Source of the DNA: Methanomassiliicoccales archaeon RumEn M2
Lineage (GTDB): Archaea > Thermoplasmatota > Thermoplasmata > Methanomassiliicoccales > Methanomethylophilaceae
DNA: 64,000 bases
NCBI GenBank assembly: GCA_001421175.1
Contig: LJKL01000011.1
Span: forward strand, 57,138 to 121,137
Direction: 5' to 3'
The translations under genes and the position numbers were made by a program. Under the pieces are notes generated by a model. The model saw only the letters and a list, made by a program, of their open reading frames with translations, was not told the origin of the DNA and did no database searches. This document shows, in pieces, positions 25,901-35,461 of this stretch; position 1 is the first letter of the stretch, and each line of letters opens with the position of its first letter.

Positions 25901-26716
25901 CATCATCGTGAAGATATGGGACGATTCTCCGGCGGAATCCTCCTGATCCAGTCCCGGGACCTTTCCTGCCATGAACGTCACCAGCTTTACGATGCCGTCG
26001 ATGACCGGCTCACCACCTCTGATCGTGTGTTTGATCAGGCACTCGGATATGTTCAGGGACCCTGTCTCTTCGTTGTGGAGGGAATTCGTCATTATCGTTA
26101 TGACTCCCAGGCCCTCGGACCTGAGCGCTTCCACGAACTCCTTCTCTATGGAGTTCTGACCGGAGATCCAGGCGCTCCTTGAGATTATCACGGCGACCCT
26201 GGGCCTCCTGTTCTCAGAAGGATAGGATTCCAGATACTCTTCCAGAGAATCGAAAACATCCTTCTCTGACCGCGGGTCAACGAGACCCTGCCAGGGTATT
26301 TCCAGAGGAGGGTCCGGAACTGCCGGTTCGTCCAGGAATTCATGCTCCAGGTATCCTATCAGGCGGCGGAAGTTCTCTTCCGTCCCGTTAAGGAGATACC
26401 TGTAAACGTCGGCCGCGATCCGGGGCTCCACGGTGCTCAGGGCCCAGAACACCGGATTCTGACCTACGCAGATGATCCTCTTGCCGCTTGCCTTCAGGGA
26501 CTCCAGGAAGGGATCGATGGCGTCCCAGAAGCCGTGGGTGGTCCTGTAGAGGAGTATCAGATCCGCATTCTCCATGTCCCGGCATGCCATCTCCAGCGCG
26601 CTCTCGGAATTATCCACTTGCCTGTTGGCATATATCCTGGTCTCGAATGAGGATCCGGAGAATGTCTTGACCATCAGAGGGTGGAGCGAATCCCAGAGCA
26701 CGGCGGTAAGTCTCAT
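22921..26716 (-). CDS. cobN: Cobaltochelatase large subunit CobN (one frame break)
   Basis: CobN binds the corrin or precorrin ring during cobalt insertion, driven by AAA+ subunits. The first part (26716 to about 25165) ends with QPKRGCFGPKCDGTVCKILHDP split as QPKRGCFGPK and CKILHDP, and the second continues in the +1 frame with PPPHQYLAAYHFFRD, GADAIIHIGTHGTVEFLPGK and the long C-terminal CobN region. Removing one C from the 6-C run (G6 at 25164-25169 on the + strand) gives DPLCPPPHQY and a single 1264-residue protein, the normal CobN length. The break is most simply a base error. The start is adjacent to the chlD stop; the stop overlaps the ABC ATPase start. Confidence 0.88.
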
Positions 26717-26717
26717 C

Positions 26718-28656
26718 TCATCTCCTGCGAACGGCGGTCTTTGCCGCTTCCGCTATGGCACCGCCCTCCAGGTTCTCAAGTTTGATATACTTGCCCCCGG
26801 AGGCCTCTGCCAGCCCCTTTGCCATGCCCAGAGACAGCCCTCCCTCCTCCGTATCTATGACTATGCAGTCGATCCCCGCTTCCCTTATTGCGGATGCGGC
26901 GCCCTGGCCTCTGCCATGGGCTTGCCCCCTGCTGCGGATACGTTGCCCCTGCCGTCCGTCATAAGCACCAGAAGCAGCTTAGACTCGGGATGTCTGGCTC
27001 TTTCTCTTGAAAGAACCTCATAGGCAAGCAGCAGACCGTGGGACAGAGGCGTCTTGCCCCCCACAGGCATATTCCTCATGCTCCTCTCTGCCGTGTCCAC
27101 GCTCCCCGTCGGCGGTATCAGGAGCTCTGCTCTCTGGCCGCGCATGGAGATAAGTGCCACGCGATCCCTTTTCTGATACGCATCTGTAAGAAGGGACAGC
27201 ATGGCCCCCTTTACAGCGGACATCCGCTTCTTCGCACCCATGGACCCGCTTGCATCAACGGCGAAAAGTATTGTGCATCCTGTCCGGCGCTCCTGTATCT
27301 TCTCCCTGACATCACCCTTCTCTATATTCAGAGCCATGGTCTTGTCCCGGGTCTTCTGATGCGGGGCCGCAGCTCGAAGAGTGGCATCGAAGGCGATGCT
27401 CTTAGGCTCCCCTCTCGGCATCCTGCTGCCGATGTATCTTCCTGACGTGGATTCGGTGACTGCCCGTCTGCCCGTGCTCTCCCGCACGATGCCGTCGATC
27501 CCCGGCCGCGGGTCCAGTTCCGAGGATCTCAGGCGAAAGGGTCCGAGGCCCCCATTTGGGTGGAGCCGGACCCGTCGGGTCCTCCGCCGTCCGGAGGGTC
27601 ACCTTCCATCTCCCGCTCGTTATGCTTCTGACCGGCATTCTCCACGGCCTCATCTATCCTGTCCTCGGATCCCGTATCATCGTCGAAGGGGAGTCTTTTG
27701 ATCCTGTGGGAGAGGACAAGTTTGGCTGCCTCCCTCACATCATCCTCCGTTACGGTCCTTCTCCCCTCGTACGCTGCTATGGTGGCCGAGGTCTTCATCA
27801 TGTTTATGTCGCCTCTGTGACCGTCGACGCCCAGCTCTATGCATATGTCTATGATCATCCTGGTGAGATCCTCAGGCACGACGACCTTCGGCAAGAGCCT
27901 TTTAGCGGACACGATCCTTCTGGCTATCGCATCGTCAGCCTTCTTCCATTTCCTCACGAATCTGTTGGGGTCCTTCTCGAACTCCATCCTCCGCTTCACG
28001 ACCTCCATCCTGGTGTCTGGGTCGGCTATTCCCGTGACGTTCACACAGAGGCCGAAACGGTCCAGGAGCTGGGGTCTGAGGTCCCCTTCCTCGGGATTCA
28101 TGGTGCCGATGAGGATGAATCTGGAAGGGTGCGCGTATGAGATGCCCTCCCTTTCGATAACGTTCACTCCCATGGCGGCAGCGTCCAGGAGCACATCGAC
28201 GATGTGATCGTTGAGGAGATTCACCTCATCCACATACAGTATGTTCCTGTGAGCCTCTGCCAGTATGCCGGGTTCGAATTTCTTCTCACCGTGTTTTATC
28301 GCTTCGCTTATGTCAAGGGTTCCCACGACCTTGTCCTCCGTGGCGGAGACAGGGAGCTCGACCACGGTCATCCTGCGTTTCACCACATCCAATCTGTCAG
28401 ACGATCTGCATCTCTGGCACATGGATGCGCGGTCATCCGGTGCGCATCCGTACTCGCATCCGACCACAAATTCCTGCTCCGGCAGCAAAGAGGCCAGCGA
28501 TCTCACCGAAGTGGATTTGGCGGTGCCCTTCTCACCTTTTATCAATACCCCGCCTATGGACGGGTTTATGGCGTTCAGCAGCAGAGCCTCCTTCATGAGG
28601 TCCTGACCGACTATGGCGGAGAAGGGATACAATAGGCGCTCGTGTTTCTCTGACAT
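26718..28656 (-). CDS. chlD: Chelatase AAA+/VWA subunit ChlD, read through a -1 frameshift site
   Basis: The 0-frame product (28656-27529, 375 residues) is a complete ChlI-like AAA+ ATPase: Walker [11 protein letters not shown], Walker B YVDEVNLL, sensor [18 protein letters not shown], then an acidic Gly/Pro linker ([14 protein letters not shown]) and TGA. The -1 frame continues the usual ChlD sequence: [22 protein letters not shown], then the integrin-I/VWA domain with the MIDAS motif DASGSMG. Near 26893 a second single-base loss interrupts the VWA end, which resumes with [15 protein letters not shown] and stops at 26718. The complete medium subunit would be about 646 residues. No separate small-subunit gene is present, so the 375-residue form may serve as it. 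A TATA-like TTTATCATTA lies about 38 nt upstream. Confidence 0.85.
27497..27541 (-). promoter_or_regulatory. Programmed -1 ribosomal frameshift signal in chlD
   Basis: On the minus strand the heptamer C-CCT-TTC (27541-27535) fits X-XXY-YYZ in the zero frame; one codon later is the TGA stop (27531-27529). After a 6-nt spacer, GATCCTCGG (27528-27520) pairs with CCGGGGATC (27505-27497) in a 9-bp stem with one G-U pair and a 14-nt loop. Slipping back one base gives TTT CGC CTG, encoding the conserved PFRL of ChlD. A G-rich SD-like stretch lies just upstream. Confidence 0.8.
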
Positions 28657-28712
28657 TTACGAATCTTCGGATTGTTATTGCGTAATGATAAACCTTCTTA
28701 GGTCAAAGGCCC

Positions 28713-31700
28713 TCATTCGCTGAATTCCTTGAGACTGTGAACCGTCATTTCCCTGCCTCGGGCCACCTTTATGGCGCCTACTGCGGCGTTTGCGCCGTTG
28801 GCCGTCGTCAGGAACGGGATCTCCAGTTCCACGGCGACACGGCGCATCATGTACCCGTCGCGTCTGGCCCCGGACTTCATAGAAGGTGTGTTGATGACCA
28901 TGTTGATCTTCCCTTCCCTCATAAGACCCAGAGCATTGGGTTTCTGGTTCTCGCTCACTCTGAAAACGGTCGTTGTGTTCACGCCGTTCTTCCTGAGGAA
29001 GGTGGATGTTCCCTTGGTGGCATACACCGTGAAGCCGAGATCCGTCAGGGTCCTTGCGGATTCCAGGATCTCCGGCTTGTCCTGATCGTTGACCGTTATG
29101 TACACCCCGCCGCTCATGGGCAGCTTGTTGCCGGCGGCGATCATGGCCTTGTAGTATGCGGTGTGGAAGTCCTTGTCTATGCCCATGACCTCCCCGGTGG
29201 ATTTCATCTCAGGCGTGAGTATCGAATCGACGCCCACCAGTTTGAGGAACGGGAACACGGAGGCCTTCACCGCGAAGTGGTCTATCTCCTTGTAACCGCT
29301 GCCATAGCCCTGCTTCTTCAGGCTCTCACCCAGCATGACCCTTGTACCCACTTTGGCCAGAGGTATCCCGGTGGCCTTGGATATGAAAGGCACGGTACGG
29401 GACGAGCGCGGATTCGCCTCGATCATCCACACCTCGCCGTCCTTGATCGCCAGCTGGAGGTTCATCAGGCCCTTGATCTTAAGAGCCAGCGCAACATCCC
29501 TGGAGATCTTCTTCATCCTGTCGATTATCTCCCCGCTCAACGTGAACGGCGGAAGGACCATCGTGGCATCACCGGAGTGGACCCCGGCGTACTCCACATG
29601 CTCCATCATCCCGCCTATGAAAACATCTTTCCCGTCCGCTACCAGGTCAACGTCCACTTCGATGGCCTCGTTCAGGTACTTATCGATGAGTATCGGATGG
29701 TTCTTGGAGACCTTCACGGCAGTCTCCACATACGTTCTGAGCTCATCCTCGCAGTAGACTATCTCCATAGCCCTGCCCCCCAGGACGTAGGAGGGTCTGA
29801 CAAGCACGGGGTAGCCTATCCTCTCGGCTATATCCTTGGCCTCCTGGAAGGAGTAGCCCGTGCCGGACTCGGGCTGTTTTATGCCCAACTTGTTCATAAG
29901 CTCTGAGAACCTCCTGCGGTCCTCTGCTATGTCCATGTCGTCCGGGTCTGTGCCGAGGATCTTTGTCCTGCTGCCTTTGAGCGCCTTCTCAAGATCCACA
30001 GCCAGGTTGACGCTGGTCTGTCCTCCGTACTGGACTATCACTCCGTCGGCTTCCTCTTTCTCTATGACGTCGAGCACGTCCTCCAGAGTGAGGGGTTCGA
30101 AGTACAGTCTGTCTGAGATGTCGAAGTCCGTGGAGACGGTCTCCGGGTTGTTGTTGATCATGACGGCCTCCACCCCCGCATCCTGAAGGGCCATTACCCC
30201 GTGGACGCAGCAGTAGTCGAACTCTATTCCCTGACCGATCCTTATGGGCCCTCCCCCGATTATGACGACCCTCTTGTTCTTCTTGTTGGGAACGGATTCG
30301 CAGCCGTTGCCGTATGTTGAATAGAAGTAAGGCGTGACCGCAGCGAATTCCGCAGCGCAGGTGTCCACCATCTTGTATGTGGGCACGATGCCCATCCTCT
30401 TCCTCTCTGCGCGCACTTCCGCCGCCTTCCTGCCTGTAAGGTCTGCGATGGTGGAATCCGCGAATCCCATGCGCTTCGCCTCTTCCATGAGCGCATCGGT
30501 CATCTTTTCCGATTTGAGCCTCTTCTCCATGTTGATTATGTTCTCGATCTTCCTGACGAAGAAGACATCCCATTTCACGATGTCAGCTATCTCCTCCGGG
30601 CGCATCCCCCTTCTGAGGGCGTCGGCTATGGCGAACATGCGCCTGTCGGTGGCCTCCTCCAGCTCGTCCATGAGCTCTTCGTCGGTGAAGTTCTGAGGCT
30701 CGAGATAATTCACTCCGATCTCCAGGGACCTGATGCCTTTGAGAAGAGCCTCCTCGAAATTGCGGCCTATGGCCATGATCTCCCCCGTCGACTTCATCTG
30801 GGTGCCCAGGTGCCTGTCCACGGTGCGGAACTTATCGAAGGGCCATCTGGGGATTTTGACAACAACGTAGTCCAGAGCGGGTTCGAAGGCTGCGCAGGTG
30901 TTGCCGGTTATCTTATTCGGTACTTCGTCAAGGGTGTATCCCACTGCGATCTTAGCGGATATGCGGGCTATCGGGTATCCCGTGGCCTTGGATGCCAGTG
31001 CCGATGACCTTGACACCCTGGGGTTTACCTCGATGAGACGATACTCCTTGGTCTTGGGGTCCAGGGCGAACTGGACATTGCACCCTCCTTCTATTCCCAG
31101 GGTGCGTATGACCTTTATCGATGCGGTCCTGAGGCGCTGATGGTCCTCGTCGGAGAGCGTAAGGCACGGAGCGCACACTATGCTCTCCCCTGTGTGTATG
31201 CCCATGGCATCCAGGTTCTCCATGTTGCAGATGATGATGCAGTTGTCGTCGCCGTCCCTCATCACCTCGTACTCGTACTCTTTCCATCCGAGGACGGATT
31301 CCTCGATGAGGACCTGGTGTATGCGGGAGTAGGCAAGGCCTCTGGCACAGATCTCCTCCAGCTCTGCCTCATTGTAGGCTATGCCGCCGCCGGTCCCTCC
31401 GAGGGTGTAGGCGGGCCTGATAAGCACAGGATATCTGCCGATGATCTCGACCGCTTTCTTCGCCTCCGCTATGCTGTGAACGCTCCTGCTGAGGGGAACC
31501 GGTTCCCCGATCCTCTCCATGGCCTCTTTGAACAGTTCCCTGTCCTCGGACATGGCTATCGCCTCCGGCTGTGTTCCCAGGAGCTTCACGCCGTGCCTCT
31601 CCAGAGCACCGTTCTCGGCCAGTTCTGAGCACAGGTTCAGGGCGGTCTGCCCCCCCATGCCTGCCAGGATGCCGTCCACTCCTTCTTTTATTATTATCTT

Positions 31701-31919
31701 CTCGATCATGTCCGCCTGCAGAGGCTCGATATAGACGCTGTCGGCCATGTCGATGTCAGTCTGTATGGTGGCGGGGTTGGAGTTCACCAGCACTGTGGGG
31801 TACCCTTCTTCCATGATCGATTTGCATGCCTGTGAGCCCGAGAAGTCGAACTCCGCTGCCTGCCCTATGATTATCGGGCCGGAGCCTATGACCATGAGCT
31901 TCTTGTACGGGTCCTTCAT
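28713..31919 (-). CDS. carB: Carbamoyl-phosphate synthase large subunit
   Basis: CarB makes carbamoyl phosphate for arginine and pyrimidines from bicarbonate, ATP and CarA-derived ammonia. At 1068 residues it is full length, with two homologous ATP-grasp halves (GSGPIIIGQAAEFD near the start; GGGPIRIGQGIEFD in the middle) and a C-terminal MGS-like allosteric domain (YATKGTSTFLRKNG). The single uninterrupted frame over 3.2 kb is notable given the breaks elsewhere. It overlaps carA by 4 nt. Carbamoyl phosphate is also the HypF substrate. Confidence 0.97.
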   Translation of the reverse strand: MKDPYKKLMVIGSGPIIIGQAAEFDFSGSQACKSIMEEGYPTVLVNSNPATIQTDIDMADSVYIEPLQADMIEKIIIKEGVDGILAGMGGQTALNLCSELAENGALERHGVKLLGTQPEAIAMSEDRELFKEAMERIGEPVPLSRSVHSIAEAKKAVEIIGRYPVLIRPAYTLGGTGGGIAYNEAELEEICARGLAYSRIHQVLIEESVLGWKEYEYEVMRDGDDNCIIICNMENLDAMGIHTGESIVCAPCLTLSDEDHQRLRTASIKVIRTLGIEGGCNVQFALDPKTKEYRLIEVNPRVSRSSALASKATGYPIARISAKIAVGYTLDEVPNKITGNTCAAFEPALDYVVVKIPRWPFDKFRTVDRHLGTQMKSTGEIMAIGRNFEEALLKGIRSLEIGVNYLEPQNFTDEELMDELEEATDRRMFAIADALRRGMRPEEIADIVKWDVFFVRKIENIINMEKRLKSEKMTDALMEEAKRMGFADSTIADLTGRKAAEVRAERKRMGIVPTYKMVDTCAAEFAAVTPYFYSTYGNGCESVPNKKNKRVVIIGGGPIRIGQGIEFDYCCVHGVMALQDAGVEAVMINNNPETVSTDFDISDRLYFEPLTLEDVLDVIEKEEADGVIVQYGGQTSVNLAVDLEKALKGSRTKILGTDPDDMDIAEDRRRFSELMNKLGIKQPESGTGYSFQEAKDIAERIGYPVLVRPSYVLGGRAMEIVYCEDELRTYVETAVKVSKNHPILIDKYLNEAIEVDVDLVADGKDVFIGGMMEHVEYAGVHSGDATMVLPPFTLSGEIIDRMKKISRDVALALKIKGLMNLQLAIKDGEVWMIEANPRSSRTVPFISKATGIPLAKVGTRVMLGESLKKQGYGSGYKEIDHFAVKASVFPFLKLVGVDSILTPEMKSTGEVMGIDKDFHTAYYKAMIAAGNKLPMSGGVYITVNDQDKPEILESARTLTDLGFTVYATKGTSTFLRKNGVNTTTVFRVSENQKPNALGLMREGKINMVINTPSMKSGARRDGYMMRRVAVELEIPFLTTANGANAAVGAIKVARGREMTVHSLKEFSE

Positions 31920-33001
31920 ATCTTCCCCTCCATCATCTTACCGAAGCGGTCGAAAAGGAACACCGTGTCCTTGGGGCCGGGAGACGATTCCGGATGATAT
32001 TGTGTGGTGAAGACGGGCAGATCCCTGTGGATCACGCCTTCCACCGTGCCGTCGTTCAGGTTGACCTGGTTGACCGTCAGGTCCGTCCCTTCCAGGCTCT
32101 CCGCGTCCACGGCGTATCCGTGGTTCTGCGAGGTTATGTATACCCTGCCGTCGAATCTGACCGGCTGATTGGAGCCTCTGTGCCCGAATTTCATCTTGTA
32201 TGTGCTGCCGCCCAAGGCCAGGGCGATGATCTGGCTTCCGAAGCATATGCCCATAAGCGGCATTACGGAGGACAGGTCGGAAATTGTTCTTACCGAAGTC
32301 CTCATCAGATCCGGATGGGCCGGGTTCCCCGGGCCGTTGGATATCAGGAGGCCGTCTATCTTAGAATCTGTGATCTCCTGGGCTGTTGAATCGAAAGGGA
32401 ACGTCCTGACATTGAATCTCGAAGACAGTTCGCTGACTATCGATCTCTTGACACCGCAGTCCAGGATGCCCACCGTGATGTCCTTTCCCGAATCCGTATA
32501 GGTTCCTTTCTTGCAGGAGACCCTGCTGACCAGGTTCGAATCGCTGGGCAAAGGTTTCGATCTAAGCTGCTCCAGGGTCTCAGGTATGCTCTCTTCATCC
32601 GATACGATGGCGCCTCTGAGGGTCCCGCTGTTCCTTATCTTTATGACAAGGCTCCTGGTGTCTATGCCGGATATCCCCGGCACCTTGCTTTCCTCAAGCA
32701 GGTTCCCCAGGGGCTCCCCTCCGTACATGGGGGAGGGGACATCGCAGTATTCGCTTACGACGACCCCGCTTACCTGGGCCCCCGCATCGCTCTGATTGAA
32801 TTCCTTCTTTATTCCGTAATTCCCTATGAGCGGATATGAGAAGACGAGGATCTGTCCGCAGAAAGACGGATCAGTCAATCCTTCCTGATAACCGCCCATG
32901 CCCGTGCTGAAGACGACCTCTCCGTATGAGGCTCGGTCATGTCCGAAGCCTTTCCCCTTCAAAACCGTCCCGTCTTCGAGTACAAGGTATCTGCTCGACA
33001 T
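31916..33001 (-). CDS. carA: Carbamoyl-phosphate synthase small (glutaminase) subunit
   Basis: CarA hydrolyses glutamine for CarB. The N-terminal domain (SSRYLVLEDGTVLKGKGFG) and the type I amidotransferase with nucleophile Cys in MGICFGSQI and catalytic His in QYHPESSPGP are intact. The ATG at 33001 gives the standard N-terminus (361 residues); in-frame starts upstream to 33100 would cross the TATA box. The promoter puts the transcript start only a few bases before this ATG. Confidence 0.95.
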   Translation of the reverse strand: MSSRYLVLEDGTVLKGKGFGHDRASYGEVVFSTGMGGYQEGLTDPSFCGQILVFSYPLIGNYGIKKEFNQSDAGAQVSGVVVSEYCDVPSPMYGGEPLGNLLEESKVPGISGIDTRSLVIKIRNSGTLRGAIVSDEESIPETLEQLRSKPLPSDSNLVSRVSCKKGTYTDSGKDITVGILDCGVKRSIVSELSSRFNVRTFPFDSTAQEITDSKIDGLLISNGPGNPAHPDLMRTSVRTISDLSSVMPLMGICFGSQIIALALGGSTYKMKFGHRGSNQPVRFDGRVYITSQNHGYAVDAESLEGTDLTVNQVNLNDGTVEGVIHRDLPVFTTQYHPESSPGPKDTVFLFDRFGKMMEGKI

Positions 33002-33141
33002 CGGGGAATAATCACAACTTAATTTTGTATATAATATCTCCCAACCGGGCATGACAACTTCCTGAATCCAGTGTCTGATGGCCGACAAAAAGCCTGACAA
33101 TGAACGAAAGAGAAAAAGACAGGCATGCCAATCCGGGCGGC
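33002..33141. promoter_or_regulatory. Divergent promoter region between carA and pelota
   Basis: A TATATAATAT-like element at 33028-33037 reads as a TATA box on the minus strand about 30 nt before the carA ATG, implying a very short leader. No equally clear element was found for pelota, whose transcript may start further left than its ATG at 33142. Confidence 0.4.
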
Positions 33142-34179
33142 ATGAGGATTCTCGGCAGGGACAGGGCAGACAACAGCGTATCCCTACGTTTGGAGTGCGA
33201 CGAGGACGTCTGGCATCTCTACAACGTGCTGGAGGTCTCAGATCTCGTCACCGCATCCACCACCAGGAGAGAGGAGAAGGCCACGGATAAGATAAGGGCC
33301 GAGAGGACCGAGAAGAAGAGGATGACCCTGGGAGTCAGGATAGAGAAGATCGAATTCTCGGACTCCGACATGAGGCTGAAGGCCCTGGGGATAATCGAGA
33401 CGGGACCGCAGGACCTGGGGCAGCACCATACCCTGATGCTGGAGCCGGGGGACACGCTGAGGATATCGAAAGAGAGATGGAAGTCCACCCAACTCGGGAG
33501 ATTGGAGAGGGCGGTGGATGATACGGCCAAGCCGAGAGTGGTTTTCGTGTCCCTGGACCAGGACGATGCCGTTGTAGCGGTAATGAGGCAGTACGGCCTG
33601 AAGGAGATCGCATCCATAAGGTCCGGCAGGTCCGGCAAGCAGTATGAGGAGAAGCAGGGACCGGACGGCTACCACGGAGAGATAATAAGCAAGGTGAAAG
33701 CCACGCTGGAAGGCGACTCCCCGCTGATAATACTGGGCCCCGGGTTCGAGAAGGAGTACCTGGCAGAGGCCATAAGGCAGAAGGAGCCCGGGATCCCGAA
33801 GCCGCACGTGTACCATACAGGGCAGTCCGGCATGCAGGGCATCAACGAGCTGATGAAGAAAGGCCTCGGCGCTGACATATTAAGAGATTCCAGGACGGGT
33901 CTGGAGATGGAGGCGGTGGAGAAGCTCATGGAGGAGATAGGCAAGGACGGTCTGGCGACCTACGGGCCCTCGGAGGTTCTCGGAGCAGCATCGGCCGGCG
34001 CCGTGGAGACGCTATTGGTCCTGGATACCAAGATCAGGGAGGAGGACCTTGATAAGATGATCAAAGAGGTAGAAGGTCAGAGAGGCAAGGTTCTGGTGAT
34101 ATCCTCAAAGCATGACGCGGGAGCCCAATTGGAGGCTTTGGGCGGTTTGGCGGCGATACTGAGATATAAATCGTATTAA
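33142..34179 (+). CDS. pelA: mRNA surveillance protein pelota (Dom34)
   Basis: Archaeal pelota rescues stalled ribosomes together with aEF1A/ABCE1. The protein shows the Sm-like N-terminal domain (LRLECDEDVWHLYNVL, DLVTASTTRREEK) and the eRF1-like central and C-terminal domains (VVFVSLDQDDAVV, IILGPGFEKEYLAEA, TYGPSEVLGAASAGAVETLLV). The start at 33142 (MRILGRD) matches the family N-terminus; an ATG at 33100 would add 14 charged residues. The length is 345 residues. Confidence 0.93.
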   Translation: MRILGRDRADNSVSLRLECDEDVWHLYNVLEVSDLVTASTTRREEKATDKIRAERTEKKRMTLGVRIEKIEFSDSDMRLKALGIIETGPQDLGQHHTLMLEPGDTLRISKERWKSTQLGRLERAVDDTAKPRVVFVSLDQDDAVVAVMRQYGLKEIASIRSGRSGKQYEEKQGPDGYHGEIISKVKATLEGDSPLIILGPGFEKEYLAEAIRQKEPGIPKPHVYHTGQSGMQGINELMKKGLGADILRDSRTGLEMEAVEKLMEEIGKDGLATYGPSEVLGAASAGAVETLLVLDTKIREEDLDKMIKEVEGQRGKVLVISSKHDAGAQLEALGGLAAILRYKSY

Positions 34180-34264
34180 AGCAACGCTTCTACCAAATGT
34201 TTTATTAAGAGTCCGCAATTAGTGGTTTGTAACTTCCTCAGGGATATTAACCAAAGGATGGACA

Positions 34265-35461
34265 ATGATGAGCAAGGACGCTGTGTTGAAAAAACTGGAC
34301 CGCCAGGTTGTCGTTTGTGACACCACCCTCCGGGACGGAGAGCAGACTGCGGGAGTAGTGTTTGCGAATATCGAGAAGTACAGGATAGCGCAAATGCTCG
34401 ATGATGCAGGCGTTCCTCAGATCGAGTGCGGCATACCAATAATGGGAGGGGACGAGAAGGTCGCTATAAAGCACATAGCCCACATGGGCCTTGATGCATC
34501 CATTCTCGGCTGGAACAGGGCCAACGTCAACGATGTCAATGCGAGCATAGACTGTGACGTAGATTCCGTCGCCCTGTCCATGTCATCTTCGGACATCCAT
34601 ATAGAGCACAAGCTCAAGAAATCCAGAGAGTGGGTGCTTGAGCAGGTGACTGAGTCCGTCCAGTATGCGGCGGATCACGGATTCTACATATCATGCAACG
34701 CGGAGGACGCATCCCGTGCGGATCTGATGTTCCTGATAGCTTTCGCGAAAGCGGCAAAGGAGGCAGGCGCGTCCCGCATCAGGTATTGCGACACCATAGG
34801 CCGCGAGGAACCCTTCACTGCAGAGGAGAGGGTCAGGACCATAATCCGGCTTGTCGGGATAGATGTGGAGATGCACACCCACAACGATTTCGGCCTGGCC
34901 AACGCGAATTCTCTGGCAGGGGTGAAGGCCGGGGCCAAGTTCATCAGCACAACCGTGGGCGGTCTCGGGGAGAGGGCAGGTAACACGGCCCTTGAGGAGA
35001 TCGTGATGACCTGCCACCACCTGCTGAAGATGGACACGGGCATCGACACCCGTAAGCTCAAACCCCTGGCGGAGTTCGTTTCCCATGCATCCGGGCGCCC
35101 GATCCACATATCCAAGCCCATGCTCGGATCCAATTGCTTCGCTCACGAGGCAGGCATACACGCGGACGGTGTCCTGAAGAGCTCTCAGAACTATGAGCCC
35201 TACGACCCTGCGGAGATGGGGCTGGAGAGGAAGATCATAATCGGCAAGCACTCCGGATCCAAGACTCTGATCGCAGACCTGGCCAACCGCGGGATCGAGC
35301 TGTCGAAAGACGATGCGGAGAAGCTCCTCGTAATGACCAGGAGAGCTGCGGTGGATCTGCACAGGAGCGTTACTTCTGATGAGCTCCTTTATCTTTACAC
35401 GGAGCTCAAGAAGAGCAATGATCCCTTTGATGACAAGGTGAAAGAGATAGAGCGCTGCTAA
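34265..35461 (+). CDS. Homocitrate synthase / Re-citrate synthase family acyltransferase
   Basis: A DRE-TIM metallolyase-fold acyl-CoA condensing enzyme of the LeuA/NifV/AksA group. The metal and active site motifs are CDTTLRDGEQTAGV and HTHNDFGLANANS; ECGIPIMGGDE resembles NifV-type homocitrate synthases. It has no C-terminal regulatory domain (398 residues), so it is unlikely to be isopropylmalate or citramalate synthase. In methanogens it could be AksA (coenzyme B synthesis) or a Re-citrate synthase feeding the isocitrate dehydrogenase encoded at 37257-38480; the sequence alone does not decide. TTTATTAAG at 34200-34208 is a possible TATA box. Confidence 0.75.
   Translation: MMSKDAVLKKLDRQVVVCDTTLRDGEQTAGVVFANIEKYRIAQMLDDAGVPQIECGIPIMGGDEKVAIKHIAHMGLDASILGWNRANVNDVNASIDCDVDSVALSMSSSDIHIEHKLKKSREWVLEQVTESVQYAADHGFYISCNAEDASRADLMFLIAFAKAAKEAGASRIRYCDTIGREEPFTAEERVRTIIRLVGIDVEMHTHNDFGLANANSLAGVKAGAKFISTTVGGLGERAGNTALEEIVMTCHHLLKMDTGIDTRKLKPLAEFVSHASGRPIHISKPMLGSNCFAHEAGIHADGVLKSSQNYEPYDPAEMGLERKIIIGKHSGSKTLIADLANRGIELSKDDAEKLLVMTRRAAVDLHRSVTSDELLYLYTELKKSNDPFDDKVKEIERC

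Noticed and set aside
28737..29906. A 389-codon open frame on the + strand across carB
   Set aside because: It is antisense to a conserved, uninterrupted carB and has no recognisable protein features; long antisense frames are common in this G/C-rich, TGA-stop genome.
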